Assembly (NCBI RefSeq): GCF_042685645.1
Contig: NZ_JBHUNX010000001.1
Coordinates: 4,650,001-4,714,000, forward strand
DNA from: Salininema proteolyticum
GTDB lineage: Bacteria > Actinomycetota > Actinomycetes > Mycobacteriales > Micromonosporaceae
DNA length: 64,000 nt
Direction: 5' to 3'
Below, piece by piece: positions 41,702-51,103 of this stretch. Below the pieces are notes generated by a model. That model was not told the origin of the DNA and ran no database searches. It worked only from the letters and a program-made list of their open reading frames with translations. A program made the translations under genes and the position numbers. Position 1 is the first letter of the stretch. Every line of letters begins with the position of its first letter.

Positions 41702-41830
41702 CGGCGCTCGCGGCGGTCCCCGGACGACTCCCGGGGCCCTGTGGGTCGCTGCGGAGCCCGGGCCGGCGGCTGCACTAAGCTTCCGTGGGCGGCGCGAGCC
41801 CGCCGACGACTTCGACTGTGAGGAAACGGA

Positions 41831-42535
41831 ATGACGAAGAAGACCATCCGAGGCGCCGGTGTGGCGGCGTCTCTTGCGCTCCTGTTGTCGGCCTGTGGCG
41901 GACCGGGGGACGAACCGGCCCCCGAGGACGAGGCGCAGCCCCAGGGCGAGGCGGAGCAGGCGGACATCGCCGATACCGACGTGCAGGCCGAAGTACGGGG
42001 CTGGGCGGCGTGCGAGAAGTTCGGAGCGGACTTCGACGCGGTCGTGGAGCGTTTCGGCATCGAACCGCACAACGGCGGTCCCGTCAGTGCCGACCAGGGC
42101 ATCGGACACCCGCAGGAGTTGGTGGAGTGCACGGACAACGTGGTGCTCAGCTCCGACCCGGAGCGCGCGGAGGCGACCATCGACGGCAGAGTGTCGATCG
42201 GCGTCTCGGCCGCACCGACCGCAGAGGACGCGACGGCGGACGTCGACCGGCTGCTGGCGGAGGCGCGCGAGGACGTCGAGGGCGACCTCGAGGAGAAGCC
42301 CGTCGAGGGCGCCTGGGGCGAAGGACTCCTCCTGCACGGCGACTACGGGTTCGGCGAGACCTACAGCGTCTACGCGGCCACGGGCGTCCTCACGGTCCGG
42401 GTCGTGCTCGAAGCGGGCACGGAACAGGACTTGGACCTGGACGGAGCCGAGGAATACCTGACGGAGACCACGGTCCCCTCCGTGGTGGCGACCGTCGAGG
42501 GAGCGCTGGAGGAGGCCGGCCTGGACGCCGGATAG
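41831..42535 (+). CDS. lipoprotein of a three-member family (3)
   Basis: 234 residues with lipobox LLSAC (Cys about 21), an acidic linker and the family domain (GWAACEKFGADFDAVVERF, GHPQELVECTDNVVL, GEGLLLHGDYGFGETYSVY). It is the most diverged of the three and has higher GC, like the surrounding core, suggesting it is the older copy and that the pair at 24950 and 27539 arrived or duplicated later. It ends the rightward T7SS cassette. Confidence 0.75.
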   Translation: MTKKTIRGAGVAASLALLLSACGGPGDEPAPEDEAQPQGEAEQADIADTDVQAEVRGWAACEKFGADFDAVVERFGIEPHNGGPVSADQGIGHPQELVECTDNVVLSSDPERAEATIDGRVSIGVSAAPTAEDATADVDRLLAEAREDVEGDLEEKPVEGAWGEGLLLHGDYGFGETYSVYAATGVLTVRVVLEAGTEQDLDLDGAEEYLTETTVPSVVATVEGALEEAGLDAG

Positions 42536-42551
42536 CCGGCGCCCGACGGCC

Positions 42552-43958
42552 TCAGCCGACCAGGCCCTCGTCCTTGGCCCAGGCCTTGAGTCGCTCTATC
42601 GCCTCGTCGCGGGGCAGGGGGCCCTCTTCGAGCCGCAGCTCCTTCAGGAACTTCCAGGCCTTGCCGACGGTCGGTCCCGGTCCGACGCCGAGGATCTCCA
42701 TGATGGCGTTGCCGTCGAGGTCGGGGCGGACGGCCGCGAGGTCCTCCTGCTCCTTGATCTGCGCTATGCGCTGCTCGAAGGAGTCGTAGTCGGCCTTGAG
42801 GCGGTTGGCCTTGCGCCGGTTGCGAGTCGTGACGTCGGAGCGCACCAGGAGGTGCAGGCGGTCGAGGTCGGACCCGGCGTCGGAGACGTAGCGGCGCACC
42901 GCCGAGTCGGTCCAGCCGGCCTGCCCGTAGCCGTAGAAGCGCAGGTGCAGGTAGATGAGGTGCGCGACGGTCTCGGTCTCGGCCTTGGAGAACTTCAGGG
43001 CCCGCATGCGCTTGCGCGTCATTTTGGCGCCCACGACGTCGTGGTGGTGGAAGGTGACGTTCCCGTTGGACAGCACGTCCTTGGTGGCGGGCTTGCCGAT
43101 GTCGTGCAGCAGGGCGGCGATGCGCAGCAGGACGTCCGGCCCGGACTCCTCCATCGCGATCGAGTTGCGCAGCACCTGCAAAGAGTGCTCGTAGACGTCC
43201 TTGTGCTGCGCGTGCTCGTCGATCTCCATGCGCAGCGCCCCCAGCTCGGGGAGGAAGCGGTCGGCCAGGCCGGAGTCGACCAGGACCCGCAGGCCCTTGA
43301 CCGGGTCGGGAGTGGCCATGAGCTTGGTGAACTCGTCGCGGACCCGCTCGGCGGTGATCCGGGACAGCTCCGGCGCCAGGTCCTCCATGGCGGCGAGCGT
43401 GTCGGGCTCGATCTCGAAGTCCAGTTGAGAGGCGAAGCGCGCGGCGCGCAGCATCCGCAGCGGGTCGTCGTGGAAGGACGTCTCGGGGGAGGAGGGCGTC
43501 CGGATCGTGCGCCGGGCGAGGTCGGCTATGCCGCCGTGGGGATCGGCGAACTCGTGCCCGGGCACCGAGACCGCCATCGCGTTGATGGTGAAGTCGCGGC
43601 GCTTCAAGTCGTCGGTAATATTGTCCCCGAACGCAACGACGGGGTTGCGGGTCACTCCGTCGTAGGCGTCGGCGCGGAAGGTGGTCACCTCCACCTGCTC
43701 TCCGCGGAAGAGGCCGCCGATGGTGCCGAACTCCGCGCCCGTCGTCCAGGTCGTGGAGCACGCGTCGGAGAGTATCCGCAGGGTGTCCTCGGGGCGGGCG
43801 TCGGTCGTGAAGTCGAGGTCGTGGACTCCGCGCCGGAGGATGGCGTCCCGGACGGGACCGCCCACCAGGTAGAGTTCGTATCCGGCGTCGGCGAAGAGGC
43901 GCCCCAGGTCGTCGGCCAGGGAGGGAACCGTGATGGCACTGTGGTTAGATTCAGACAT
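42552..43958 (-). CDS. pcnA: CCA tRNA nucleotidyltransferase
   Basis: 468 residues. The class II nucleotidyltransferase head has LVGGPVRDAIL (about 30-40) and DLDFTTDARPE (about 47-57), followed by the neck/body and an HD domain (LLHDIGKPATKDV, about 280) typical of actinobacterial enzymes. It adds or repairs the CCA end of tRNAs. It is divergent from murJ, as in M. tuberculosis (Rv3907c) and Streptomyces. The protein is full length. Confidence 0.92.
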   Translation of the reverse strand: MSESNHSAITVPSLADDLGRLFADAGYELYLVGGPVRDAILRRGVHDLDFTTDARPEDTLRILSDACSTTWTTGAEFGTIGGLFRGEQVEVTTFRADAYDGVTRNPVVAFGDNITDDLKRRDFTINAMAVSVPGHEFADPHGGIADLARRTIRTPSSPETSFHDDPLRMLRAARFASQLDFEIEPDTLAAMEDLAPELSRITAERVRDEFTKLMATPDPVKGLRVLVDSGLADRFLPELGALRMEIDEHAQHKDVYEHSLQVLRNSIAMEESGPDVLLRIAALLHDIGKPATKDVLSNGNVTFHHHDVVGAKMTRKRMRALKFSKAETETVAHLIYLHLRFYGYGQAGWTDSAVRRYVSDAGSDLDRLHLLVRSDVTTRNRRKANRLKADYDSFEQRIAQIKEQEDLAAVRPDLDGNAIMEILGVGPGPTVGKAWKFLKELRLEEGPLPRDEAIERLKAWAKDEGLVG

Positions 43959-44038
43959 CGCCCCACCAGTTTACAGTCTCTCCCGCGTGCCCCTCGGCAC
44001 AGACCGCTGAGACGTTACCCCAGGTAGAAAGGACTGTA

Positions 44039-45667
44039 GTGAGCGCAACCGCTACAGAGGGCGTAGCCCGGTCGAGCATTGTGATGGGACTGGGGTCCCT
44101 GGTGAGCCGAATCACCGGCTTCGCTCGGACCGTGGTCCTGTCCGGTGCCCTGGGAGCGACGCTCCTGGGCAACGCCTACACCACCGCCCAGTTCTTCCCC
44201 CAGATGATCTTCGAGCTGGTCATGGGCGGTATCTTCACGGGCATCATCCTCCCCCTGTTCGTCAAGGCCAGGAAGAACGACCTCGACGGCGGCGACGCCT
44301 TCACCCAGAGGATGCTCACACTGGCCTTTGTGCTCCTCGGACTGGCCACTGTGGTCGCGACGCTGGCGAGCCCCGTCGTGGCGCTCACGGCCGACCCGGG
44401 CGACCCGCGCGAGATCGTCACCAGCCTCTCCTACTGGATGATGCCGGCCCTGTTCTTCTACGGCATGGCGGCGATCCTCGGCGGAGTCCTCAACTCGCGC
44501 GACCACTTCGCGGCGCCCATGTGGGTGCCGATCATCAACAACCTGGTGGTCATCGCGGTGGGCGTGGCCTTCTGGGCCGTGTTCACCGGCGCGGTCCCCT
44601 TCAACACGGCCGACCAGATCACCCCGGGGATGATCATGCTCCTGGGCGGCGGCACCCTGGCGGGCATCGTCATCCAGGTGTTGGCCCTGCTCCCGGCGCT
44701 GAAGAAGGTCCACTTCCGCTGGAAGTGGCGCTTCGACTTCCGCGAGCTGCCGCTGCGCAAGATCGCCCGGATGGCCTCGTGGACGATCCTGTTCGTGGTG
44801 GCCAACCAGCTGTCGGTCCTGCTGGTCATCAAACTCGCGAACATGGCCTACGGATCGGCCAAGGACGAGGGTTTCTGGGTGCCCGGTCCCATCGTCTACA
44901 ACAACGCCTACCTGATCATGATGATGGTCTACGGCATCATCGGCGTCTCCATCGTCACCGCCCTCATGCCGCGCATGACCAGGGCCGCCGACGACCGCAA
45001 CTGGGGGGAGCTGAAGGAGCAGCTGGCCGGGGGCACGCGCATGATGTCCTTCCTCGTCATCCCGCTGGCGGTCATCCTCGTGGCGCTCAACCAGCCGGCC
45101 GCGTACGCGGTGTTCAACTGGGGCGTCTACCTGGACGACCAGGCCACGGCGACGGGCTACGTGCTCGCGGTGGCGGGAATGGCCCTCCTGCCGTTCGCCA
45201 TGAGCCAGATCCAGTACTACGCGTTCTTCGCGCAGACCGACACCCGCATGGTGGCCCTCATCAACCTGCCGGTCATCATCTTCCGCGTCGCCTTCTACCT
45301 CTTCGCGTTCGCGCTGCTGCCGATGGAGTGGGTGGTGGTCGGCCTGTTCGCCGCCAACGGGATCTCGTACGTCGTCTCCGTGTTCCTGACCACCGCGATA
45401 CTCCGCAAACGCTTGGGGCTGCTGGGAATGGGCAACATCCTCAAGGGCCAGCTCGCCATGCTCGTCGCGGCCCTCTGCGGCGGGGCCGTCGCCTGGCTCG
45501 GTTACACTGTGTGGCCGGATCCTCTCGGCGACAAGTTCCAGCAGATCCTCAGCTCGGCCGTCCTCGGAGGCGCCGCGTTGCTGGTATACGTGGTCGTGTG
45601 CATGGTCCTGCGAGTGCATGAGGTACGCGATCTTCGCTCGCTGGTGCGTTCGAAACTCGGACGGTGA
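44039..45667 (+). CDS. murJ: lipid II flippase MurJ (MviN)
   Basis: 542 residues from a GTG behind AGAAAGGA. About 14 membrane helices; the opening VARSSIVMGLGSLVSRITGFARTVV (split by family convention after GSL) is the MOP-superfamily MurJ signature. It translocates the peptidoglycan precursor lipid II across the membrane. In mycobacteria MurJ is fused to a pseudokinase; here the pseudokinase is the separate next gene, 53 bases downstream. Confidence 0.92.
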   Translation: MSATATEGVARSSIVMGLGSLVSRITGFARTVVLSGALGATLLGNAYTTAQFFPQMIFELVMGGIFTGIILPLFVKARKNDLDGGDAFTQRMLTLAFVLLGLATVVATLASPVVALTADPGDPREIVTSLSYWMMPALFFYGMAAILGGVLNSRDHFAAPMWVPIINNLVVIAVGVAFWAVFTGAVPFNTADQITPGMIMLLGGGTLAGIVIQVLALLPALKKVHFRWKWRFDFRELPLRKIARMASWTILFVVANQLSVLLVIKLANMAYGSAKDEGFWVPGPIVYNNAYLIMMMVYGIIGVSIVTALMPRMTRAADDRNWGELKEQLAGGTRMMSFLVIPLAVILVALNQPAAYAVFNWGVYLDDQATATGYVLAVAGMALLPFAMSQIQYYAFFAQTDTRMVALINLPVIIFRVAFYLFAFALLPMEWVVVGLFAANGISYVVSVFLTTAILRKRLGLLGMGNILKGQLAMLVAALCGGAVAWLGYTVWPDPLGDKFQQILSSAVLGGAALLVYVVVCMVLRVHEVRDLRSLVRSKLGR

Positions 45668-45720
45668 CCGGTAAACTCGGTGCCGGGGCCTCGAGCCCGA
45701 CATAGACACAGGGAGTTTGA

Positions 45721-47292
45721 ATGACGGACAGCGCTGACCTGCCGGAGGTCGGAGAGCTTCTCGCGCAACGCTATCGCCTCGACGAGTACGTCGGAGGCGA
45801 CGGCGGCAAACGCAGCCTCTGGCGCGGCACCGACGTCATCCTCAACCGCACGGTGGCCCTGGTGATCAGGGTTCCCGGCGGAGACGAGGCCGTTCCCACG
45901 ATGAACGCCGCGGTGGCCGCCTCCCGGGTGGTCTCCAGCTCGATGGTGTCGGTCTACGACGCCGTCGACGAGGGGCGCTTCGCCTACGTCGTCCGCGAAT
46001 GGGTCGACGGCGAGCCGCTCTCGGCGGTCCTGGAGAGCCGGCCCCTGCCGGAACCGGACGCCCTCGAACTGGTCGCCTCCATCGCCGACCCGGTGACGGC
46101 CCTCCACGACGTGGCCATCGCCCATGGGCACCTGCACCCGGCGACCCTGCTGCTGTCGGAGGACGACCGCATCATGGTCACCGAGCCGTACAACGAGGAG
46201 GGGTCCACCGCCGAGGACGACGTCCGCGCCCTGGGAGGCCTCCTCTACGCGGGGCTGACCGGGTACTGGCCCGCCGTCATCCCCTCCAGCTCGATCCTGT
46301 CGCCGGCACCGCTCGCCGAGGACGGCAGCGTCCAGCCCGCCCACCTGGTCAACCCCGACGTCTCCGAAGAGGTGTCCGAGCTCGCCGCCAGCCTCGTCGA
46401 AGGCACCGGGGACGTCACCACGGCCGCCCAGGTGGCCGACCGCTTCCGCGAACTGGCCGACAAGCGCGGCCGTGAAGGATTCGACGCCCTCGCCGGCACG
46501 CAAGTCCTGCCGGCGAGCGCGTCCGCAGCCGAACCGGCCCTCGACGAGACGGCCGTCGCCCCCGCGCCCGCCGCACCGGAGCCGGCCCCGCAGGCAGGGC
46601 TCCTCCCGCGCGAGTCGAGCGCACCGGCCTCCCAGAAGGAGGGGTCCGCCCGCCGCCACGCCCTGGTGGCCGCCGTCGCCGGAGTGGCCGTCATCGCGGT
46701 CATCCTTGCCGGCGTGTTCCTCTTCGGCGAGGACTCCGAGGCCCCGCCCGAGAACGCCGGCTCGGAGGAGACCCAGTCGGAGGACACCGACGAGAACGAG
46801 CAGCCCGAGGCGCCGGTCCCCGCCGACATCACCGCCGCCGACGCCCGCATCGTCGACCCGCCCGACGGGAAGCGCGACGAGCTGAGCGGGGTCGAGAACC
46901 TCTTCGACGACGACCCGGACACCGGCTGGAGCACCGACCGGTACAACCCGCCCGCCACCTTCGGCAACCTCAAACCGGGCATGGGCATCCTCGTCGACCT
47001 CGGCGAGGAGACCGAGGTCGCCTCGGTCCGCGTCGGAATGCACGACCCCGGCGCCGAGGTCGGCCTCCTGTCCGGCGACGAGGACTACGGCGACAGCTCC
47101 GAGGGCGACCTGGAGATCGTCGAGAAGTACTCCGAGGCCGTCGCGCCCTCCGAGGCCGAGGCCAACGTCGAACTCCGTCCGGACGGCGAGCTCAAGACGC
47201 GGTATATAGTGGTGTGGGTAACCTCGCTGCCGCAGACCACCAGCGGCTACAAACTGACTGTGAGCTCGATAGATGTTTTCGTCCGCGAATAG
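45721..47292 (+). CDS. pseudokinase with C-terminal discoidin-like domain
   Basis: 523 residues. The first 265 residues are a Ser/Thr kinase fold without catalytic residues: the HRD loop reads HGHLHPATLLL and the DFG position reads VTEP. After a Pro/Ala linker comes one membrane helix (about 320-342: VAAVAGVAVIAVILAGVFLFG), an acidic stretch, and an extracellular F5/8-type-C-like beta domain (about 380-520: VENLFDDDPDTGWSTDRYN). It corresponds to the C-terminal half of mycobacterial MviN (Rv3910), whose phosphorylated pseudokinase binds FhaA to regulate lipid II export. A non-catalytic regulatory role is expected. Confidence 0.8.
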   Translation: MTDSADLPEVGELLAQRYRLDEYVGGDGGKRSLWRGTDVILNRTVALVIRVPGGDEAVPTMNAAVAASRVVSSSMVSVYDAVDEGRFAYVVREWVDGEPLSAVLESRPLPEPDALELVASIADPVTALHDVAIAHGHLHPATLLLSEDDRIMVTEPYNEEGSTAEDDVRALGGLLYAGLTGYWPAVIPSSSILSPAPLAEDGSVQPAHLVNPDVSEEVSELAASLVEGTGDVTTAAQVADRFRELADKRGREGFDALAGTQVLPASASAAEPALDETAVAPAPAAPEPAPQAGLLPRESSAPASQKEGSARRHALVAAVAGVAVIAVILAGVFLFGEDSEAPPENAGSEETQSEDTDENEQPEAPVPADITAADARIVDPPDGKRDELSGVENLFDDDPDTGWSTDRYNPPATFGNLKPGMGILVDLGEETEVASVRVGMHDPGAEVGLLSGDEDYGDSSEGDLEIVEKYSEAVAPSEAEANVELRPDGELKTRYIVVWVTSLPQTTSGYKLTVSSIDVFVRE

Positions 47293-47320
47293 AGGGCGCG
47301 CCGGTGCGCCGGACGCCTAG

Positions 47321-47986
47321 GTGATGCCCATGCCCCGACAGCCCGGTGCCCGCCCCGAGCCCGAAACGGGCGACGCCGAACTCCTCTCACGCCACATCAA
47401 AGGCGACCGAGAGGCCTTCGGCGAGCTCTTCCGGCGCCACCGCACCCGGTTGTGGGCCGTCGCGGTCCGCACCCTCGGAGACCCGGAGGACGCCGCCGAG
47501 GCCCTCCAGGACGCCATGATCAAGGCCTACCAGTCCGCCTCCGGATTCAAGGGCAAGTCCGCCGTCTCCACCTGGCTGCACCGCATCGTCGTCAACTCCT
47601 GCCTCGACCGCATCCGCTCCAACCAGCGCCGCCGCGCCCTGGCCGAGCGCAACACGCGCGAGAGCCCCGGCGAGGGCTCCGTCGAGAACGAGGACATCGC
47701 CCTCTCCCTGACCGTCCGGGAGGCGCTCGTGAAGCTGCCGCCCGAACAGCGCACCGTCCTCGTCTACGTCGACATGCTCGGCTATCCGCTCGACGAGGTC
47801 GCCGAGATCCTCGCCGTCCGGCCGGGCACCGTCAAGTCCCGGGCCGCGCGGGGAAGGAAGAAGATGGCGAGCTGGCTCACGAGCGCGGGCGCCGAACGGA
47901 ACTCCGGAGAGAGCGGAGACGTCTCATCACCACACCCGCCCGGACAGAGGGACATCGCGACGGAGAGGAGGGGAACGAAACCGTGA
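47321..47986 (+). CDS. sigM: ECF sigma factor SigM
   Basis: 221 residues from GTG (ATG codons at 47324 and 47330 are alternatives). Region 2 (FGELFRRHRTRLWAVAVR, DAAEALQDAMIKAYQSAS, STWLHRIVVNSCLD) and region 4 (LPPEQRTVLVYVDMLGYPLD, GTVKSRAARGRKKM) are complete. The position between the MurJ/pseudokinase genes and trxB is that of Rv3911 sigM. The last codons overlap the next gene (GTGA). It should direct a stress regulon, kept in check by the next gene's product. Confidence 0.9.
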   Translation: MMPMPRQPGARPEPETGDAELLSRHIKGDREAFGELFRRHRTRLWAVAVRTLGDPEDAAEALQDAMIKAYQSASGFKGKSAVSTWLHRIVVNSCLDRIRSNQRRRALAERNTRESPGEGSVENEDIALSLTVREALVKLPPEQRTVLVYVDMLGYPLDEVAEILAVRPGTVKSRAARGRKKMASWLTSAGAERNSGESGDVSSPHPPGQRDIATERRGTKP

Positions 47987-48732
47987 GCGCCTCCCAGCAG
48001 CCCTGGACGCCCGACGACGTCGCCGCCGCCCTGCGGCAGGCCGACGGCGACCACGACGCCCTCCCCGAGTCCGTGGAGCGCCGCCTCGACGCCGTGCTCG
48101 ACCGCCTCCCCGAGGCCGGGAACCTCGGTCCCGCCGTCGAACCGCACCGCTGGACCGACCGCTTCCGCTCGCTGCGGCCCCGCATGGCCGTGGCCTCCAT
48201 CGCCCTGACCGCGCTCGCGGTCGTCTTCGTCGGCGCCGTGGTGATGCCGCTGGCCCTGCAGGACGACGACGAACCGGTCAACGACGTCGCCGGGGAGAAC
48301 CGCGAGGAGTTCGAGCCGGAGGCCGAGAAGGGCCTCGACGACGAGGGCAAGGACATGGGAGCCCTGGACGGGGAGACCGAGTCGCCCCTGCAGCAGGAGA
48401 CCCTCCGCCTGGCCGCCTCGGGCCGCGACTACACCGCCGACGAGGACGTGCTGGCGTTCCTGCGCGAACTCAGGGCGGGGAACGAGGTCTCCTCCGAGGA
48501 CGCGCCGCTGGAGCTGCGGCCGCTCATCGAGGACTCCGAGTCGTGGCGCGCCTGCCAGGACGCCGTCCTCAAACGCTACGACGCCATCCCCGTGAAGGCC
48601 GACTTCGCGACCTTCGACGGCGAGGACGCCGTGGTGTTCCTCCTGTTCTCCGACAACGGCGGGGACACCGCCGTCGCCGTCGGCCCCGCCTGCGCCGACG
48701 GCCAGGTCGACCAGCTGTACGTCTCGGAGTAG
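47983..48732 (+). CDS. putative anti-sigma factor for SigM
   Basis: 249 residues from a GTG overlapping the sigM stop by four bases (GTGA). Cytoplasmic N-terminus of about 65 residues, one membrane helix (about 70-90: MAVASIALTALAVVFVGAVVM), an acidic extracytoplasmic linker and a C-terminal domain (LEDSESWRACQDAVLK-like, about 185-245). No HxxxCxxC zinc motif is seen, so it would be a non-zinc anti-sigma factor like RsmA of mycobacteria. Coupling to sigM and topology support the call. Confidence 0.7.
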   Translation: MSASQQPWTPDDVAAALRQADGDHDALPESVERRLDAVLDRLPEAGNLGPAVEPHRWTDRFRSLRPRMAVASIALTALAVVFVGAVVMPLALQDDDEPVNDVAGENREEFEPEAEKGLDDEGKDMGALDGETESPLQQETLRLAASGRDYTADEDVLAFLRELRAGNEVSSEDAPLELRPLIEDSESWRACQDAVLKRYDAIPVKADFATFDGEDAVVFLLFSDNGGDTAVAVGPACADGQVDQLYVSE

Positions 48733-48869
48733 CCGAGGGCGTGAACCGGCGCCTGACACGCGTGGTCGCGGTGGCCGTGACCGGCCGCACATGGCACTCT
48801 CGGAGGGGAATAGGCGCGCGTTGGAGCGCGTTGGCCGGACTAAGACAGACGCGAGCCCCAGGAGAAGCT

Positions 48870-49799
48870 GTGAGTGGAGAAATCAGGAACGTCATCATCG
48901 TAGGCTCGGGCCCGGCCGGGTACACCGCGGCGGTCTACGCCGCCCGCGCCGACCTCAAGCCCTTGGTCTTCGAGGGATCCCAGTTCGGCGGCGCGCTGAT
49001 GCAGACCACCGACGTGGAGAACTACCCCGGCTTCGTCGACGGCATCATGGGCCCCGACCTCATGGACGAGATGCGCAAGCAGGCCGAGCGCTTCGGCGCC
49101 GAGCTGGTCCCCGAGGACGTCACCCGCGTCGAGCTCGACGGCGCCGTCAAGAAGGTCTGGGTCGGCGACGAGGAGTACCACGCCCGCTCCGTCATCTTCT
49201 CCACCGGCTCCGCCTTCCGCCGCCTCGGCGTCCCCGGCGAGGAAGAGTACATGGGCCACGGCGTCTCCGCCTGCGCCACCTGCGACGGCTTCTTCTTCCG
49301 CGACCAGAACATCGTGGTCGTGGGCGGCGGCGACACCGCCATGGAGGAGGCCACCTTCCTGACCAAGTTCGCCGAGAAGGTCACCATCCTCCACCGCCGC
49401 GACACCTTCCGCGCCTCCGCGGTCATGGCCGAGCGCGCCCTGGAGAACCCCAAGATCGACGTCAAGTGGAACACCGTCGTCACCGAGATCCTCGGCGAGG
49501 ACCAGAAGGTCACCGGCGTCCGCGTCAAGGACACCGTCTCCGGCGAGGAGAGCGTCATGGAGGGCGTGACGGGCCTGTTCCTGGCCATCGGGCACGACCC
49601 GCGCTCCGAGCTGGTCAAGGGACAGCTGGAGCTCGACGACGACGGCTACGTCGTCACCGAGGGCAAGTCCACCAAGACCTCGGTCCCCGGCGTCTTCGCC
49701 GCCGGCGACGTCGTCGACCACTACTACCAGCAGGCCGTCACCGCCGCCGGAACCGGCTGCATGGCCGCGATCGACGTAGAGCACTACCTGCAGCCCTAG
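48870..49799 (+). CDS. trxB: thioredoxin reductase
   Basis: 309 residues from a GTG at 48870 with GGAGAAG just upstream. FAD site VGSGPAGYTAA (11-21), NADPH site VVGGGDTAMEEA, and redox pair C135-A-T-C138 followed by DG. It reduces thioredoxin (next gene) with NADPH. A disulfide-stress promoter is possible given the adjacent sigM, but is not demonstrated. Standard length. Confidence 0.95.
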   Translation: MSGEIRNVIIVGSGPAGYTAAVYAARADLKPLVFEGSQFGGALMQTTDVENYPGFVDGIMGPDLMDEMRKQAERFGAELVPEDVTRVELDGAVKKVWVGDEEYHARSVIFSTGSAFRRLGVPGEEEYMGHGVSACATCDGFFFRDQNIVVVGGGDTAMEEATFLTKFAEKVTILHRRDTFRASAVMAERALENPKIDVKWNTVVTEILGEDQKVTGVRVKDTVSGEESVMEGVTGLFLAIGHDPRSELVKGQLELDDDGYVVTEGKSTKTSVPGVFAAGDVVDHYYQQAVTAAGTGCMAAIDVEHYLQP

Positions 49800-49847
49800 G
49801 GCCGCGGGCACCCAGCTTTTCACACACCGTTCAGAGGAGAGGTAATC

Positions 49848-50189
49848 ATGGCAGCCACCAAGTCCCACACCGAGGGCAAGGCGCTTCCCGTCACGCAGGA
49901 CGAGTTCGAGGGCGAGGTCCTCAAGTCCGACAAGCCGGTCCTGGTCGACTTCTGGGCCACCTGGTGCGGCCCGTGCCGCAAGGTCGCCCCGCTGCTCGAC
50001 GAGCTGGCCAAGGAGCAGGACGGTGTCGAGATCCGCAAGCTCGACGTCGACGCCAACCCGAACATCGCCCGCGACTACAAGGTCATGAGCATCCCGACCA
50101 TGATCCTGTTCAAGAACGGCGAGCCCGCCGACCAGATGGTCGGGGCCAACTCCAAGCCCGTCATCAAGAAATTCGCTGGCATCGCCTAA
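49848..50189 (+). CDS. trxA: thioredoxin
   Basis: 113 residues from an ATG behind GGAGAGG. Active site WCGPC (C40, C43), DFWATWCGPCRKVAP, cis-Pro in SIPTMILF. It is the cytoplasmic disulfide reductant fed by TrxB, 48 bases upstream in the same operon. A strong terminator follows. Confidence 0.95.
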   Translation: MAATKSHTEGKALPVTQDEFEGEVLKSDKPVLVDFWATWCGPCRKVAPLLDELAKEQDGVEIRKLDVDANPNIARDYKVMSIPTMILFKNGEPADQMVGANSKPVIKKFAGIA

Positions 50190-50202
50190 CGGACCCGAAG
50201 CG

Positions 50203-50241
50203 AAAAGGGGCCTCCGACTTTGAGTCGGGGCCCCTTTTTTT
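50203..50241 (+). terminator. terminator of trxBA
   Basis: AAAAGGGGCCTCCGACT pairs with AGTCGGGGCCCCTTTT across TTG, with a run of seven T, starting 13 bases after the trxA stop. Confidence 0.85.
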
Positions 50242-50294
50242 ACTCTATCGGCCCCGAGGGCCTTCGGCTCCGGGGGCCTCTGCTTTGCTCCGTC

Positions 50295-50351
<57 letters not shown>

Positions 50352-50428
50352 TACGTAGGGAGGTAGGGGAAGTAGGTAGGGGAGTATGTAGGGGGCGCAG
50401 GGGAGGAGAGGCCGAAGGCGAACCCTCC

Positions 50429-51103
50429 TCAGAAGCCCTGGAGGCCCCTCTGGCGCGGCGATCCCGTCCCCTCCTTGACGAGGGCCATGCTGCTGCTGTC
50501 GAGCAGCAGGAGGTCTATCTCCGTCTGCATGTCGTGGTCGGCCGCCGCTTCGGCCTCGCGGGTGATGGCGCCGTGCATCTCCATCCGCAGTCGCGGGTAA
50601 TTGCGGTCGGGCGCCACCGTTTTGAATCCGACGGAACGGAAGAAATCGGCCGGAGCCATGCAGGCGTCCTTTTCCGCGCGCGAGTCCCCGAAGGCCTCCA
50701 TCGCGTATATCCCCTTGCGCCTGACATCTGCCGCGGCGGCCTGTATCAATTGCCGCCCAACGCCTTTGCCCACCAATTCGGGAACCACGTAAACGGTCGT
50801 GACGAGGGCGGCGTCGGCGCTGACGGGGCCGGAGGGGAATTCCGCGGCGCGGGGGACGAACTTGGGCGAGGCGTAGACGACGAAGCCGGCGGGCTTGCGC
50901 CCGTGAAAGGCGAGCCTCCCGCACGATCCCCACTCCAGCAGGGTCTGCGAGATCCAGGCCTCTTTCTCCAGCTCGGGGTCGCCCACCTCCAGGGCCGCTT
51001 CGGCGCACAAGGGGGAGAGCTCCCAGAAGACGCAGTTGCGGCATTTGCGCGGCAAGCGGCTGAGAGTATCCAGGTTCAGGTTTTCTATCCGGCGCTCCTC
51101 CAC
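50429..51103 (-). CDS. GNAT-family N-acetyltransferase
   Basis: 224 residues. The N-terminus has a Cys pair (PRKCRNCVFWEL). The acetyl-CoA site is VTTVYVVPELVGKGVGRQLIQ (about 121-141), the GNAT motif A. A C-terminal extension of about 50 residues follows. An acetyltransferase of this type lies between trxA and parB in Streptomyces, but here no parAB follows. Substrate unknown. Confidence 0.8.
   Translation of the reverse strand: MEERRIENLNLDTLSRLPRKCRNCVFWELSPLCAEAALEVGDPELEKEAWISQTLLEWGSCGRLAFHGRKPAGFVVYASPKFVPRAAEFPSGPVSADAALVTTVYVVPELVGKGVGRQLIQAAAADVRRKGIYAMEAFGDSRAEKDACMAPADFFRSVGFKTVAPDRNYPRLRMEMHGAITREAEAAADHDMQTEIDLLLLDSSSMALVKEGTGSPRQRGLQGF

Noticed and set aside
44015..45709. A 564-residue minus-strand ORF opposite murJ
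   Set aside because: His/Asp/Glu/Arg-rich antisense shadow typical of membrane-protein genes.
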